Assembly: GCF_004785955.1 (NCBI RefSeq)
Contig: NZ_SJER01000005.1
Location: forward strand, 186,001 to 250,000
DNA from: Halostella litorea
Lineage (GTDB): Archaea; Halobacteriota; Halobacteria; Halobacteriales; Natronoarchaeaceae
Direction of reading: 5' to 3'
DNA length: 64,000 bases
A program made the position numbers and the translations under genes. Of this stretch, positions 1 to 9,164 are shown one piece after another. Positions within the stretch are counted from its first letter, which is position 1; every line of letters starts with the position of its first letter. The notes beneath the pieces were generated by a model, which was given only the letters and a program-made list of their open reading frames with translations, was not told the DNA's origin and ran no database searches.

Positions 1-279
1 AACACCGACGCGCTCATCGTTCTGCTCGCGGTGTACGCCTTCGCCCTGGTCTTTCTCGGCGGCCTCGCGTTCAAGGACTTCCTCGCCTCGGGCGCGGCCG
101 GGGTCTACCTCCTCCTCAACCAGCCGTACAGCATCGGCGACGACGTGCGGATCGGCGACCACGAGGGGATCGTCCAGGAGGTCGACGTGTTCGTCACCCA
201 CATCGAGAACGACGAGGAGGAGTTCATCGTCCCGAACAGCCGCGTGCTGGAAAACGGGATCGTCCGGATGCGGGAGTAG
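1..279 (+). CDS. Mechanosensitive ion channel (MscS family), C-terminal part
   Basis: The reading frame is open from the first base, so the N-terminus lies outside the window. The visible 92 residues hold the end of a membrane helix rich in Ala, Leu and Phe, then the MscS beta-domain signature (YSIGDDVRIGDHEGIVQEV) and the closing VPNS motif typical of this fold. MscS channels open under membrane tension and release solutes after hypo-osmotic shock. The protein stops soon after the beta domain, so it lacks the large cytoplasmic alpha/beta cage of E. coli MscS and belongs to a short-form type. It converges on the next gene. Confidence 0.85.
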   Translation, partial: NTDALIVLLAVYAFALVFLGGLAFKDFLASGAAGVYLLLNQPYSIGDDVRIGDHEGIVQEVDVFVTHIENDEEEFIVPNSRVLENGIVRMRE

Positions 280-349
280 CGCGAGCGCCGGCGCGAGTTC
301 GCTTGCCGCGAAGTGACCGGAGCGGCCGTACGCCCGGCAACGGGCCCGG

Positions 350-1165
350 TCAGACCACGACCTCGCCGTCGGCGACGAGGTCCCGCTTCACGCGCTCGAA
401 CTCGGGGCCCGCCGGGACGAGGCCGGGCGTCGCGGCGTCGTCGTCGAACCGGTCCGGGTCCGGGTCGACGGAGTCGAGTACCTCGGCGAACGTCGGTCCC
501 GACCGCCCGGTGATGTGGACGAACCCCCCGTATCGACGCCGCTCGAACGGCGTCGTATCCGGGTCCGGGAACGCCTCCCTGATGTGGTCGACGTTCCCGC
601 GGACGTACGCCGCGGCCTCGTGCTGGGAGTACTGGCAGTCCGCGTAGTACTGTTCCCGAGCGGCGTCGTCGAGTTCCGCCCCGCCGTGCTTCGAGGACTC
701 GTATCGAACCCCCTCCGGGCCGACGTCGCCGTCGAGGAAGGTCAGGTTCACGGTGAAACAGTCGGGATAGCGCAGGATCACCAGACAGAAGACGTCCTCC
801 CCGACGGTGTAGCGCTCCTGCAAGCGGTAGTAACACTCCAGATAGTACGCCGCGAGCGCCCCGACCCAGTCGTCCCGGTCGCCGTCGATGTAGGCGGTCG
901 CGACGTCGTAGTAGTCCTCGCCGGCGACCTGTCGCAGGCGGTGTTCGAAGCTCCGGCGCATGTCGTCCAGTTCGTCCTCGTACACCTCCGTCAGCGGGAC
1001 GTTCGGGTCGTCGAGCAATTCGCTCTTTCGCTCGCCGGCGGCCGCGATCCGCATCATGTTCTCGTGGAGGGACCGTTCGGCCTCGGCGTCCGGCAGCGGG
1101 ATCCGGACCGCCCGGCCGTACAGAACCTCGGACCCGGTGTGCATGCGCTCGCGGCCGGTTTCCAT
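350..1165 (-). CDS. Conserved haloarchaeal protein of unknown function
   Basis: This acidic, soluble protein of about 271 residues has no signal peptide or membrane segment. I do not recognise a characterised domain. It is rich in Tyr, Asp and Glu and has a Cys-Tyr-Tyr patch near the middle. The start at 1165 (METGRER) is preferred because an AT-rich TATA-like element lies at 1191-1196, about 27 bases upstream, as expected for a leaderless transcript. An ATG at 1192 (MSVCDQ) is also in frame. It is transcribed away from the acyltransferase promoter region. Confidence 0.6.
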   Translation of the reverse strand: METGRERMHTGSEVLYGRAVRIPLPDAEAERSLHENMMRIAAAGERKSELLDDPNVPLTEVYEDELDDMRRSFEHRLRQVAGEDYYDVATAYIDGDRDDWVGALAAYYLECYYRLQERYTVGEDVFCLVILRYPDCFTVNLTFLDGDVGPEGVRYESSKHGGAELDDAAREQYYADCQYSQHEAAAYVRGNVDHIREAFPDPDTTPFERRRYGGFVHITGRSGPTFAEVLDSVDPDPDRFDDDAATPGLVPAGPEFERVKRDLVADGEVVV

Positions 1166-1302
1166 GGCGTGTGGCTGATCGCAGACCGACATTAATGGTT
1201 TGGTAGATACGTCCCCCGCGTGCCGGCCCGACGTGGGAGTTCGGCCGTCGCTCCGGGGGTGTCGCGCCGGAGAACGGGGGACGCCGGACCGTGGCCGCAG
1301 TG

Positions 1303-1824
1303 CTACGAGTCGGCCGACATCGGACGCGCTGGGACGCCGGCGACCGTCTCGCCCGGCGGCACGTCCTCCGTGACCAGCGAGTTCGCGGCGACGCTCGCGC
1401 CCTCGCCGATCCGGACGCCGGGCAGGACGACCGCGCCCGCGCCGATCATCGCCCGCTCGCCGACGACCACCTCGCCGGTGCGGTACTCGTCCTGCAGGAA
1501 CTCGTGGCACAGGAGCGTCGCGTCGTAGCCGACGATGGCGTGGTCCTCGACGGTGATCAGTTCCGGCCAGAACACGTCCGGCGTCGACTCCAGCCCCCAC
1601 GAGACGCCCGCGCCCAGCGTGACGCCGATCCGCCGCAGGAGCCAGCACTTCAGGCGGAGGCTCGGGGAGACGCGGGCGAGGACGATGACGACGTAGTTCA
1701 GCGCGACCCGCAGGGGGTGTTTGGCGTCGGGCCAGTGCCGGAGGGAGTTGGCCGCGCCCGGCGTGGGGTGGGCGGCGACGCGGTCGTGGCGGGAGCCGTC
1801 GGCCGGCGGGTCGTCGTCTGTCAC
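1303..1824 (-). CDS. Hexapeptide-repeat acyltransferase
   Basis: This 173-residue protein has left-handed beta-helix hexapeptide repeats from about residue 84 to 167 (for example GAGAVVLPGVRIGEGASVAA). His107, in the CHEF motif, sits where the catalytic His of the LbH acetyltransferase family is expected. The end (VAGVPARPM) is the classic closing motif of the maltose/serine/nodulation O-acetyltransferase group. The first 70 residues are a helical, partly hydrophobic lead that may bind the membrane or the acceptor. The acceptor substrate cannot be read from sequence. It lies 51 bases downstream of purD on the same strand. Confidence 0.8.
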   Translation of the reverse strand: MTDDDPPADGSRHDRVAAHPTPGAANSLRHWPDAKHPLRVALNYVVIVLARVSPSLRLKCWLLRRIGVTLGAGVSWGLESTPDVFWPELITVEDHAIVGYDATLLCHEFLQDEYRTGEVVVGERAMIGAGAVVLPGVRIGEGASVAANSLVTEDVPPGETVAGVPARPMSADS

Positions 1825-1875
1825 GGCACGGCGTTCGGGGCGGGAGCTAATAAACGCTCCCGGCGCGGGGCGCGC

Positions 1876-3186
1876 TCAGTTCCCGCGCAGTTCGTCCACG
1901 TGGTCGATCCGCGACTGGACGAGGTCGGGCTTGCCGATGTCGTGGCGGACGCGCAGGCCCTCCTCGCCGGCGAGCGCGAGCGCCGCCTCCGCGGTCTCCT
2001 CGGCCGCGGCGATGTCGTCGCCCAGCCCCACGACCGCAAAGGACCGTGAGGTCGTGGTGTACACGCCGTCGTCGCGGGCGTCGACCGAGGCGTAGAACAG
2101 CAGCGCCTCGCCGGGGGCGTCCACGTCGGCGACGCTCGCCTCGTCGACGGTCACCGGCGCGCCCGCCTCGGGGTCGGTCGGGTAGCCCGCGGGGACGGCG
2201 TACTTGCAGACGGTCGCCCGCTCGGCGAAGTCGAGTTCGGGCAGGGGGTCGCCGTCGCGGGCCGCGGTCAGCACGTCGAGGAAGTCGGTTTCGAGGACGG
2301 GGAGCGTGTTCATCGCCTCGGGGTCGCCGAAGCGGGCGTTGAACTCGACGACCTTCGGCCCGTCCGCGCCGAGCATGAACTGGCCGTAGAGGACGCCGCG
2401 GTAGCCGTCGAGCGCGTCGACCACGGCCTCGATGATCCGGACCGCCTCGCGGTAGTCGGTCTCGTTCATGAACGGCAACTGCGGGATTGCGTCGCTGTAA
2501 CTGCCCATGCCGCCGGTGTTCGGCCCCTCGTCGTCCTCATAGGCGCGCTTGTGGTCCTGCACGGCCGGCGTGACGCGCACGTCGCCGTTGGCGACGAACG
2601 CCTGCACGGTGAACTCCTCGCCGACGAGGCGTTCCTCCAGCACGAACTCGTCGTAGTCGCTCCCGCGGACGTACTCCTTGGCCTCGTCCTTCGTGATCTG
2701 GTCGCCCGTGACGCGGACGCCCTTGCCGCCGGTCAGCCCCGTCGGCTTCACCGCGAGGTCGCCGTCGTAGTCGTCGATGTACGCGGCCGCTTCCTCGGGG
2801 TCGGAAAACGTCGCGAAGTCCGGGCAGCCGGGGATGTCGTTGTCCGCCATGAACTCCCGCTGGAACCGCTTGTCCGTCTCGATGCGGGCCTCGGCCCGCT
2901 TCGGGCCGAATGCGTACACACCGGCGTCCTCCAGTGCGTCGACGACGCCGGCGGCCAGCGGCGTCTCCGGGCCGACCACCGCGAGCGTCGCGTCGACGCG
3001 ATCGGCGTAGTCGACGACGGCGTCCGCGTCGGTCGTCTCCAGGGCCTCGAACCCGGCGGCGATCCGCGCGATCCCCGGGTTCCGGTTGCCGGCGCAGGCG
3101 TACAGGTCACAGTCCGACTCGGCCAGCGCGCGGGCGATGGCGTGCTCGCGGCCGCCGCCGCCGACCAGCAGGACGGTCTCGGTCAT
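1876..3186 (-). CDS. purD: Phosphoribosylamine-glycine ligase
   Basis: GAR synthetase joins phosphoribosylamine and glycine with ATP in the second step of purine synthesis. The 436-residue length matches the family. The N-terminal GGGGREHAIA motif is at residues 8-17. The ATP-grasp part shows PTGLTGGKGV near residue 150, NTGGMGSYS near 225 and EFNARFGDPE near 285. A TATA-like stretch (ctttacact on the minus strand, about 3210-3218) lies about 27 bases upstream of the ATG, so the transcript is probably leaderless. Confidence 0.97.
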   Translation of the reverse strand: MTETVLLVGGGGREHAIARALAESDCDLYACAGNRNPGIARIAAGFEALETTDADAVVDYADRVDATLAVVGPETPLAAGVVDALEDAGVYAFGPKRAEARIETDKRFQREFMADNDIPGCPDFATFSDPEEAAAYIDDYDGDLAVKPTGLTGGKGVRVTGDQITKDEAKEYVRGSDYDEFVLEERLVGEEFTVQAFVANGDVRVTPAVQDHKRAYEDDEGPNTGGMGSYSDAIPQLPFMNETDYREAVRIIEAVVDALDGYRGVLYGQFMLGADGPKVVEFNARFGDPEAMNTLPVLETDFLDVLTAARDGDPLPELDFAERATVCKYAVPAGYPTDPEAGAPVTVDEASVADVDAPGEALLFYASVDARDDGVYTTTSRSFAVVGLGDDIAAAEETAEAALALAGEEGLRVRHDIGKPDLVQSRIDHVDELRGN

Positions 3187-3256
3187 GCGCGGAGGTGGTG
3201 GGCACGGAAGTGTAAAGGTTGCTCTTCCACCGCACGATACGATCCACGAACGTGCG

Positions 3257-3676
3257 CTACTCCGGCTCGGCCAACAGCTTCCGCAGGGTCACCGCCAGTT
3301 CGCGGAACCCGTCGATGTCGAGCCCGTCGGTCGTCATGAACACGCCGCGGTCGTCGACGATGACGCGGCTCAGATACCCCCGGTCGAACACGCGCATGGT
3401 GAAGCCGTACTGGCCGAGTTCTGGCTCCGTCCCCGCCTGCGTGGCGAGCGAGCGGTACGTCTCCTGCGAGTCGAACCCCAGCCGCTCGCTCTCGACGAAC
3501 TCCGACTGGACGCGGTGGAGCAGTTCCTCGTCATCGCCGTACAGGTCGCTCCGGACGTACGCCACCTCGTGGTCGTCGGGCGTGAAGTAGACAACCGCGC
3601 GGAGCGAGTCCCCCACCGCCGCCCGGCACGCGCCGGTCAGTTCCTCCGCGAAGTCGTCGGTGATCAGGTCCCCCAT
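3257..3676 (-). CDS. Conserved haloarchaeal protein of unknown function
   Basis: This acidic soluble protein of 139 residues has alternating beta and alpha pattern and no Cys pairs, signal peptide or membrane segment. It resembles small haloarchaeal DUF families often found near stress or redox genes, but I cannot assign a role. It is divergent from the large YyaL-type gene at 3799, and the two share a 122-base intergenic region that must hold both promoters. Confidence 0.65.
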   Translation of the reverse strand: MGDLITDDFAEELTGACRAAVGDSLRAVVYFTPDDHEVAYVRSDLYGDDEELLHRVQSEFVESERLGFDSQETYRSLATQAGTEPELGQYGFTMRVFDRGYLSRVIVDDRGVFMTTDGLDIDGFRELAVTLRKLLAEPE

Positions 3677-3798
3677 GTGAGCCGGCTACGACGGGCACCG
3701 GCATCAATGCGATCCGTCCGGGCGGACGCCGGTCCCCGCCCGGACCCCTCCGTGCCGCGATACCGGCACTTAGGTGGCCGAAGCCACAACGACCGCCC

Positions 3799-5964
3799 AT
3801 GACCGCACCGACGGACCGCAACCGACTGGACGAGGAGGAAAGTCCCTATCTGCGCCAGCACGCCGACAACCCGGTGAACTGGCAGCCCTGGGACGAGGAC
3901 GCGCTGGCGGCCGCGCGGGAGCGCGACGTCCCCATCTTCCTCTCCGTGGGCTACTCGGCCTGCCACTGGTGTCACGTGATGGAGGAGGAGAGCTTCCAGG
4001 ACGAGGGCGTCGCGGAACTGCTCAACGAGCACTTCGTCCCGATCAAGGTCGACCGCGAGGAGCGCCCGGACATAGACCGGATCTACCAGACGGTGTGCCA
4101 GCTCGTCAGCGGGCGGGGTGGCTGGCCGCTGTCGGCGTGGCTCACGCCGGAGGGGAAGCCGTTCTACGTCGGGACGTACTTCCCGCCCGAGGAGAAACGC
4201 GGGACGCCCGGCTTCAGGAACCTGCTCCGCAACATCGCCGACTCCTGGGCGGACGGGACGGACCGCCCGGAGATGGAGAACCGCGCCGACCAGTGGACCG
4301 ACGCCGCCACCGACCGGCTGGAGGCCACGCCGGGCGCGGGCGGCGACGCGCCGGGGAGCGAACTGCTGACGGACGCGGCCGACGCCGTCCTCCGGGGGTC
4401 GGACCGCGACCACGGCGGCTTCGGCTCGGGCGGCCCGAAGTTCCCGCAGCCGGGCCGGATCGACCTGCTGCTCCGGGCGTACGACCGCACCGGCCGGGAG
4501 ACGTATCTGGAAGTCGCCCGGGAGACGCTGGACGCGATGGCCGAGGGCGGGATGTACGACCACGTCGGCGGCGGGTTCCACCGCTACGCGACCGACCGCG
4601 AGTGGACGGTACCCCACTTCGAGAAGATGCTGTACGACAACGCGGAACTGCCCCGCGTCTACCTCGCCGGCTACCAGGTGACCGGCGACGAGCGCTACGC
4701 CGACGTGGCCCGCGAGACGTTCGCCTTCGTCGAGCGCGAACTGACCCACCCCGAGGGCGGCTTCTACAGCACGCTCGACGCCCAGAGCGCAGTGCCCGAG
4801 GGCCGCGAACACGCCGCCAAGGACGACGAGCAGGAGGAGGGCGCGTTCTACGTCTGGACCCCCGCGGAGGTCCGAGACGCGCTGGACGCGGAGACGGCTG
4901 ACCTCGTCTGTGACCGCTACGGGATCACCGACGCGGGCAACTTCGAGGGCGGCACGACCGTCCTGACCGCCGACGCGAGCGTCGGGGAACTGGCCGAGAC
5001 GCACGGCCTGGAGCCCGACGCCGTCGAGGAGCGCCTCGACGCCGCCGACGAGGAACTGTTCGACGCCCGCGCCGACCGGCCGCGCCCGCGCCGCGACGAG
5101 AAGGTGCTCGCGGGCTGGAACGGCCTGATGATCGGCGCGCTCGCCGAGGCCGGTCTCGTGCTCGACGAGGCGTACGCGACGCGGGCCGCGGACGCGCTCT
5201 CGTTCGTCCGGGAACACCTCTGGGACGAGGACGCGGGGCGGCTGGCCCGACGGTACAAATCGGGCGACGTGAAGGGCGACGGCTACCTGGAGGACTACGC
5301 CTTCCTCGCCCGCGGCGCGTTCGTGCTGTACGAGGCGACCGGGGACCCCGACCATCTCGGGTTCGCGCTGGACCTGACCCGGGTGATCCGCGAGGAGTTC
5401 TGGGACCCCGAGGCCGGGACGCTTTACTTCACGCCCGAGAGCGGCGAGGGGCTGGTGACCCGCCCCCAGGAGCTGCGGGACCAGTCGACGCCGTCGAGCG
5501 TCGGCGTCGCCGTCGACGCGCTGCTGGCGCTGGACCACTTCGTCCCGGAGGAGTCGTTCGCGGACATCGCGGAGGCGGTCGTCGGCACCCACGGCGACGA
5601 GGTCCGGGCCAGCCCCGTCGAGTACGTCTCGCTGGCGATGGCGGCCGACCGGCTGGAGGCGGGCGGCCTCGAACTCACCGTCGTCGCCGACGAAACGCCC
5701 GCGGCGTGGCGCGACCGGATCGGCGGGGAGTTCGTGCCGAACCGCGTGCTCTCGCGGCGGCCGCCGACCGACGACGGGCTGGCGGCGTGGCTGGACGACC
5801 TGGGGCTGGCGGAAGCCCCGCCGATCTGGGCCAACCGGGCGCGCGACGGGGACGAGCCGACGCTGTACGTCTGTCGTGCGTTCACGTGCTCGCCGCCCCA
5901 GACCGACGTGGACGCGGCGCTGGAGTGGGCGGAACGGCTCGACCCGTCGAGCGAAACGGAGTGA
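3799..5964 (+). CDS. YyaL/SPATA20-type thioredoxin-domain protein (DUF255)
   Basis: This 721-residue protein has two parts. Residues about 1-170 form a thioredoxin-like domain with the family motif YSACHWCHVM, giving a CHWC site at Cys55 and Cys58. Residues about 190-700 form an alpha/alpha toroid like that of N-acylglucosamine 2-epimerases and glycosidases (GGFGSGGPKFPQP, HVGGGFHRYATD, HFEKMLYDNA). The family is widespread, but its biochemical role is not well settled. It converges with a small thioredoxin gene, the stops being 27 bases apart, so a redox link is suggestive only. Confidence 0.93.
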   Translation: MTAPTDRNRLDEEESPYLRQHADNPVNWQPWDEDALAAARERDVPIFLSVGYSACHWCHVMEEESFQDEGVAELLNEHFVPIKVDREERPDIDRIYQTVCQLVSGRGGWPLSAWLTPEGKPFYVGTYFPPEEKRGTPGFRNLLRNIADSWADGTDRPEMENRADQWTDAATDRLEATPGAGGDAPGSELLTDAADAVLRGSDRDHGGFGSGGPKFPQPGRIDLLLRAYDRTGRETYLEVARETLDAMAEGGMYDHVGGGFHRYATDREWTVPHFEKMLYDNAELPRVYLAGYQVTGDERYADVARETFAFVERELTHPEGGFYSTLDAQSAVPEGREHAAKDDEQEEGAFYVWTPAEVRDALDAETADLVCDRYGITDAGNFEGGTTVLTADASVGELAETHGLEPDAVEERLDAADEELFDARADRPRPRRDEKVLAGWNGLMIGALAEAGLVLDEAYATRAADALSFVREHLWDEDAGRLARRYKSGDVKGDGYLEDYAFLARGAFVLYEATGDPDHLGFALDLTRVIREEFWDPEAGTLYFTPESGEGLVTRPQELRDQSTPSSVGVAVDALLALDHFVPEESFADIAEAVVGTHGDEVRASPVEYVSLAMAADRLEAGGLELTVVADETPAAWRDRIGGEFVPNRVLSRRPPTDDGLAAWLDDLGLAEAPPIWANRARDGDEPTLYVCRAFTCSPPQTDVDAALEWAERLDPSSETE

Positions 5965-5991
5965 CGCCGCGGAGAAACGGCGACGGCCGTC

Positions 5992-6375
5992 TCAGGCCGT
6001 CGCTTCGAGGTCCTCTAGCTGTTCGGCGATGAGCACGGCGGCGGGGCGGTCGGCCTCCTCGACGAAGCGGGCGACCTCCTCGCCGTCGCGCTCGACGATG
6101 ATGGTCGGGATGAGTTCGATGCCGTACTCCTCGACCTTCGGACCGACCTTCTCCCCGTCCTCGCGCTCGACGGGGTAGTGTTCGATCCGGTCCTCGGGGA
6201 CGCCCGCGGCGGAGAGCGCGGCGGCGAAGTCCGGGAGGACGGCGCGGCAGTCCTTGCACCAGTCGCCGCCCCACACCTTGTACGTCAGGTCGTCGTGGGC
6301 GGCCAGTACGTCGACGGTGTCCTCGTAGGCGGTCCCGTCCCAGGTCGGGGTGGGCTCCATCGTGTCGAGAGTCAT
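5992..6375 (-). CDS. Thioredoxin family protein
   Basis: This 127-residue cytoplasmic protein has the thioredoxin fold. The redox site is WGGDWCKDC, with Cys40 and Cys43, and the cis-Pro region is ELIPTIIVERDGEE. The WCKDC active site differs from the usual WCGPC, so its redox potential or partner may differ from the main thioredoxin. The start at 6375 (MTLDTM) is chosen; a second in-frame ATG at 6360 is possible. An upstream extension beyond 6375 is low in similarity to any thioredoxin and was left out. Confidence 0.88.
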   Translation of the reverse strand: MTLDTMEPTPTWDGTAYEDTVDVLAAHDDLTYKVWGGDWCKDCRAVLPDFAAALSAAGVPEDRIEHYPVEREDGEKVGPKVEEYGIELIPTIIVERDGEEVARFVEEADRPAAVLIAEQLEDLEATA

Positions 6376-6519
6376 GCGCGGTCGTACGGGGTCGAGGGGC
6401 TTAACGCCCCCGCTCCCCGCAGAATCGGGCGACACCCCCAGCCGGGCGGCGGCCGCGCCGGCGGCACGTCCTGCCGGTGTCCGGGAACGGTTTACGTCCC
6501 AGATGCCTAGGACGGGGCA

Positions 6520-7494
6520 ATGAAAGGGAGCATTCTGGACACGATCGGCTCGCCCCTCGTGCAGGTGGCGTCGCCCGAGGGGGCGACCGTCGCCGCGAAG
6601 GTCGAGTCGTTCAACCCGGGCGGGTCGGCCAAGGACCGGCCGGCGCTGGCGATGATCCGGGCCGCGGAGCGCGAGGGGGCGATAGCGCCGGGCGACCGGC
6701 TGGTCGAGCCGACGAGCGGGAACACCGGGATCGGGCTGGCGCTCGTCGCCGCCGCGCGGGGGTACGACCTGACCATCGTGATGCCGGCCTCGAAGTCCGA
6801 GGAGCGCCGGCGGCTGATGAAGGCCTACGGGGCGGACCTGGAACTCGTCGACGGCGAGATGGAGCGGGCCCGCGAGCGGGCCGACGAGCTAGTCGCCGAG
6901 ACCGGCGCGGTCCAGCTCGGCCAGTTCGAGAACCCCGCGAACCCGGAGGCCCACTACCGGACGACCGGCGAGGAGATAGTCGAGCAGGTCGGCGACCGCG
7001 AGGTGGACGCGCTGGTCGCCGGCGTCGGCACGGGCGGCACGCTGTCGGGCACCGCCCGCAGGCTCCGCGAGGAGTTCCCCGGAATGGACGTCGTCGCCGT
7101 CGAGCCCGCGCGCAACGCCGTCCTCTCGACCGGGGAGTCGGGCGACGACGACTTCCAGGGGATGGGGCCGGGCTTCGTCAGCGAAAACCTCGACACGAGC
7201 CTGATCGACGACGTGGAGACCGTCCGCGTCGAGGACGCCGAGGCCGAGTGTCGCCGCCTCGCCCGCGAGGAGGGCATCCTCGTGGGCCAGTCCAGCGGCG
7301 CGACCAGCCTCGCCGCGAAGCGCGTCGCCGAGCGGCTCGCCGCCCCCGAACTCGACTGCCCGCCCGCGCCGGCCGGGGCGGGGGGCGTCGAGCCGGACGG
7401 CGGGGACGCGGCCGGCTACGACGACTGCCCGCTGGTCGTCACCGTCTTCTGGGACAGCGGGGAGCGCTACCTCTCGACGGGGATGTTCGACTGA
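6520..7494 (+). CDS. PLP-dependent cysteine synthase
   Basis: This 324-residue enzyme belongs to the O-acetylserine sulfhydrylase/cystathionine beta-synthase family. Lys38 in NPGGSAKDRP is the predicted PLP lysine, SGNTG at 66-70 is the substrate loop, and GTGGTLSG near residue 166 is the phosphate-binding glycine loop. It should make L-cysteine from an activated serine and sulfide, although phosphoserine or cystathionine chemistry cannot be excluded. A low-complexity Pro/Gly/Ala/Asp segment of about 25 residues interrupts the C-terminal part near residue 288. A TATA-like stretch near 6489-6497 supports the start. Confidence 0.9.
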   Translation: MKGSILDTIGSPLVQVASPEGATVAAKVESFNPGGSAKDRPALAMIRAAEREGAIAPGDRLVEPTSGNTGIGLALVAAARGYDLTIVMPASKSEERRRLMKAYGADLELVDGEMERARERADELVAETGAVQLGQFENPANPEAHYRTTGEEIVEQVGDREVDALVAGVGTGGTLSGTARRLREEFPGMDVVAVEPARNAVLSTGESGDDDFQGMGPGFVSENLDTSLIDDVETVRVEDAEAECRRLAREEGILVGQSSGATSLAAKRVAERLAAPELDCPPAPAGAGGVEPDGGDAAGYDDCPLVVTVFWDSGERYLSTGMFD

Positions 7495-7566
7495 CGGCGG
7501 CCGCTGGCGGTTCCAGCGCCCCGCGCCGACGCGGACACATTTAGCCCCTCACGTGGTAGGGCGGCC

Positions 7567-7974
7567 ATGCGAACCGAACGGATCCGGCGGGAGGTAGACG
7601 AGGCGCTCCGGGCCGGCTGGACCATCGAGGACGAGTCGTCGGAGCGGGTCGTCCTCGTCAAGCGGAGCTACGGAAGCCTCGGGGTCCACGCCGTCATCGC
7701 CGTGCTGACCGCGTGGTGGTCGTTCGGCGTCGTCAACGCCGTGTACGCCGGCTACATGTACCTCAACGACTCCAGCCGGCGAGTGCTGTGGGAGTCCGAC
7801 CGGTCCTGTCCGAACTGCGGCACCCGCGCCGCCGCGGACGCCGAGTACTGCAGCAACTGCGGCGAGGACCTCCCGACCGACGCCGACAGCCCCCGCAACT
7901 GCCCGGACTGCGGCGTCGTCCTCGGGGCGGACGCGCGGTACTGCCGCAACTGCGGCACGGAGGTCGCCGCCTGA
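7567..7974 (+). CDS. Membrane-anchored double zinc-ribbon protein
   Basis: This 135-residue protein has a basic/acidic N-terminal 35 residues, a hydrophobic stretch at about 40-67 that looks like one or two membrane helices, and two rubredoxin-like zinc ribbons. The first uses Cys81, Cys84, Cys95 and Cys98; the second uses Cys112, Cys115, Cys126 and Cys129. Double zinc ribbons usually mediate protein or nucleic acid contacts. The partner is unknown. A TATA-like element (catttagcc, about 7537-7545) sits about 27 bases before the ATG. Confidence 0.85.
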   Translation: MRTERIRREVDEALRAGWTIEDESSERVVLVKRSYGSLGVHAVIAVLTAWWSFGVVNAVYAGYMYLNDSSRRVLWESDRSCPNCGTRAAADAEYCSNCGEDLPTDADSPRNCPDCGVVLGADARYCRNCGTEVAA

Positions 7975-8027
7975 GGCCGGGGAGCCGGCCGGAGTCGCCG
8001 CCGGCGGGCGGGGCGGAAGCGCGCCTG

Positions 8028-8037
8028 TTTTATTTAC
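8028..8037 (+). promoter_or_regulatory. TATA-like promoter element
   Basis: An AT-rich ttttatttac stretch lies in GC-rich surroundings, centred about 25 bases before the ATG at 8057. That is the spacing expected for a leaderless haloarchaeal transcript. Confidence 0.55.
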
Positions 8038-8056
8038 CGCGCGGTTAGGGCGATAC

Positions 8057-8776
8057 ATGGACTGTCGGCACTGCGGGTCCCCGCTGGAGCGACCGGGCGA
8101 CTACTGCCTGGTCTGTCGGACCCCCAACGCCGACGCCGTCGTGCTGGACATCGCCCGGGACCGCGCGACGGTGACGATGCTGGACGACGAGGACGTGGTC
8201 GCCTCGACGACGGTCACCACCACCCCGGAGGACGGCGAGGAGACGGGCGTCGTCGAACTGCGGAACTTCGCCGGCCGGATCGCCGACGAGGTGCGGCGCA
8301 AGCGGCCCGACGAGGTGTTCGCGGCCGGCCACCGGGAGGTGCTGCGCGCGACCCGGGAGCAACTCCACCACGAGTTCTACCGCGTCGACGGCGACGACCC
8401 CGTGGAGGCGGTCCGCACCCGCCGGGGCGAGACGGCGCTGGAGGTCGTCGACGCCGCGCCGGCCGAGAAGATCGGCGGCACCCACTCGACGCTCATCGGC
8501 GGCCGCGGGGGGCGGAAGGCCGTCCAGACGGTCGCCGGGCACCCCCACGTCAAGAAAATCGTCCCCGGCCCCATCGACGCGGGCGGCACCGGATCGCAGT
8601 CGGGCGTGCGGGCGAAGGCGACCCGCGCGGACGGCAACGGCAACGTTCGCCTGCTGATCCGCAACGGATCCAGCGTGCAGGAGAACCGCGTCGTGACGAC
8701 GGCCGGCGACCGCGACACCGGCGAGCGCGTCCGCGAGGACCTGAACGACGCGCTCGGCGACGCCGACCTGCAGTGA
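8057..8776 (+). CDS. DUF2103 predicted metal-binding protein
   Basis: This 239-residue protein begins with a zinc-ribbon knuckle (Cys3, Cys6, Cys17, Cys20). A central acidic region follows, and then a basic C-terminal domain from about residue 135 that carries the family motif THSTLIGGRGGRKAVQTVAG and the segment HPHVKKIVPGPI. The Lys/Arg/Gly-rich second half suggests nucleic acid binding, which is an inference from composition. The function of DUF2103 is not established. It follows another zinc-ribbon gene but has its own TATA-like promoter. Confidence 0.85.
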   Translation: MDCRHCGSPLERPGDYCLVCRTPNADAVVLDIARDRATVTMLDDEDVVASTTVTTTPEDGEETGVVELRNFAGRIADEVRRKRPDEVFAAGHREVLRATREQLHHEFYRVDGDDPVEAVRTRRGETALEVVDAAPAEKIGGTHSTLIGGRGGRKAVQTVAGHPHVKKIVPGPIDAGGTGSQSGVRAKATRADGNGNVRLLIRNGSSVQENRVVTTAGDRDTGERVREDLNDALGDADLQ

Positions 8777-8865
8777 CCGCGCCGCGGGTCGTGGCCCCGC
8801 CGACTTGACGGCGACACGAGGCGAACCCCCGACGCTTTTCACCGGTAATGAGATATAATTAGGCG

Positions 8866-9069
8866 ATGGTCACCCGCTACGACGCCGTGCTGGCCGCCAT
8901 CCCGGCCGTCGCCGTGACCGGCGTGGTGCTTCACGCCGGCGTTCGAGCGCTCGATTCGACGGTCGGACTGACGGGGTCGCCCGCGCAGTACCCGCTGTGG
9001 ATCGGCGGGTTCCTCGCCGCGCTCGCGCTCATCGCCCACGAGATGGTAACGTTCCCGGTCGAGGAGTGA
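8866..9069 (+). CDS. Small two-helix membrane protein
   Basis: This 67-residue protein has two predicted membrane helices, at about residues 8-27 and 44-62, joined by a short polar loop, and it ends in an acidic tail. I do not recognise the family. The reading frame has haloarchaeal codon use and an AT-rich upstream region (gatataatta at about 8852-8861), which supports a real gene. It is isolated between DUF2103 and the eL43 operon. Confidence 0.65.
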   Translation: MVTRYDAVLAAIPAVAVTGVVLHAGVRALDSTVGLTGSPAQYPLWIGGFLAALALIAHEMVTFPVEE

Positions 9070-9164
9070 GAGCACCCGCTACGACCGCCGGGCGGGGGCG
9101 CGCGAGCGTCGCGCGAGCCTGACTCGTAGGGTTTATCTGCCCGCTCGGGCTACGTGTCGTTACT

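Noticed and set aside
3664-5592. A 642-codon minus-strand frame under the YyaL-type gene
   Set aside because: It is a GC-driven shadow: it lacks recognised motifs, and the plus strand encodes a conserved protein throughout.
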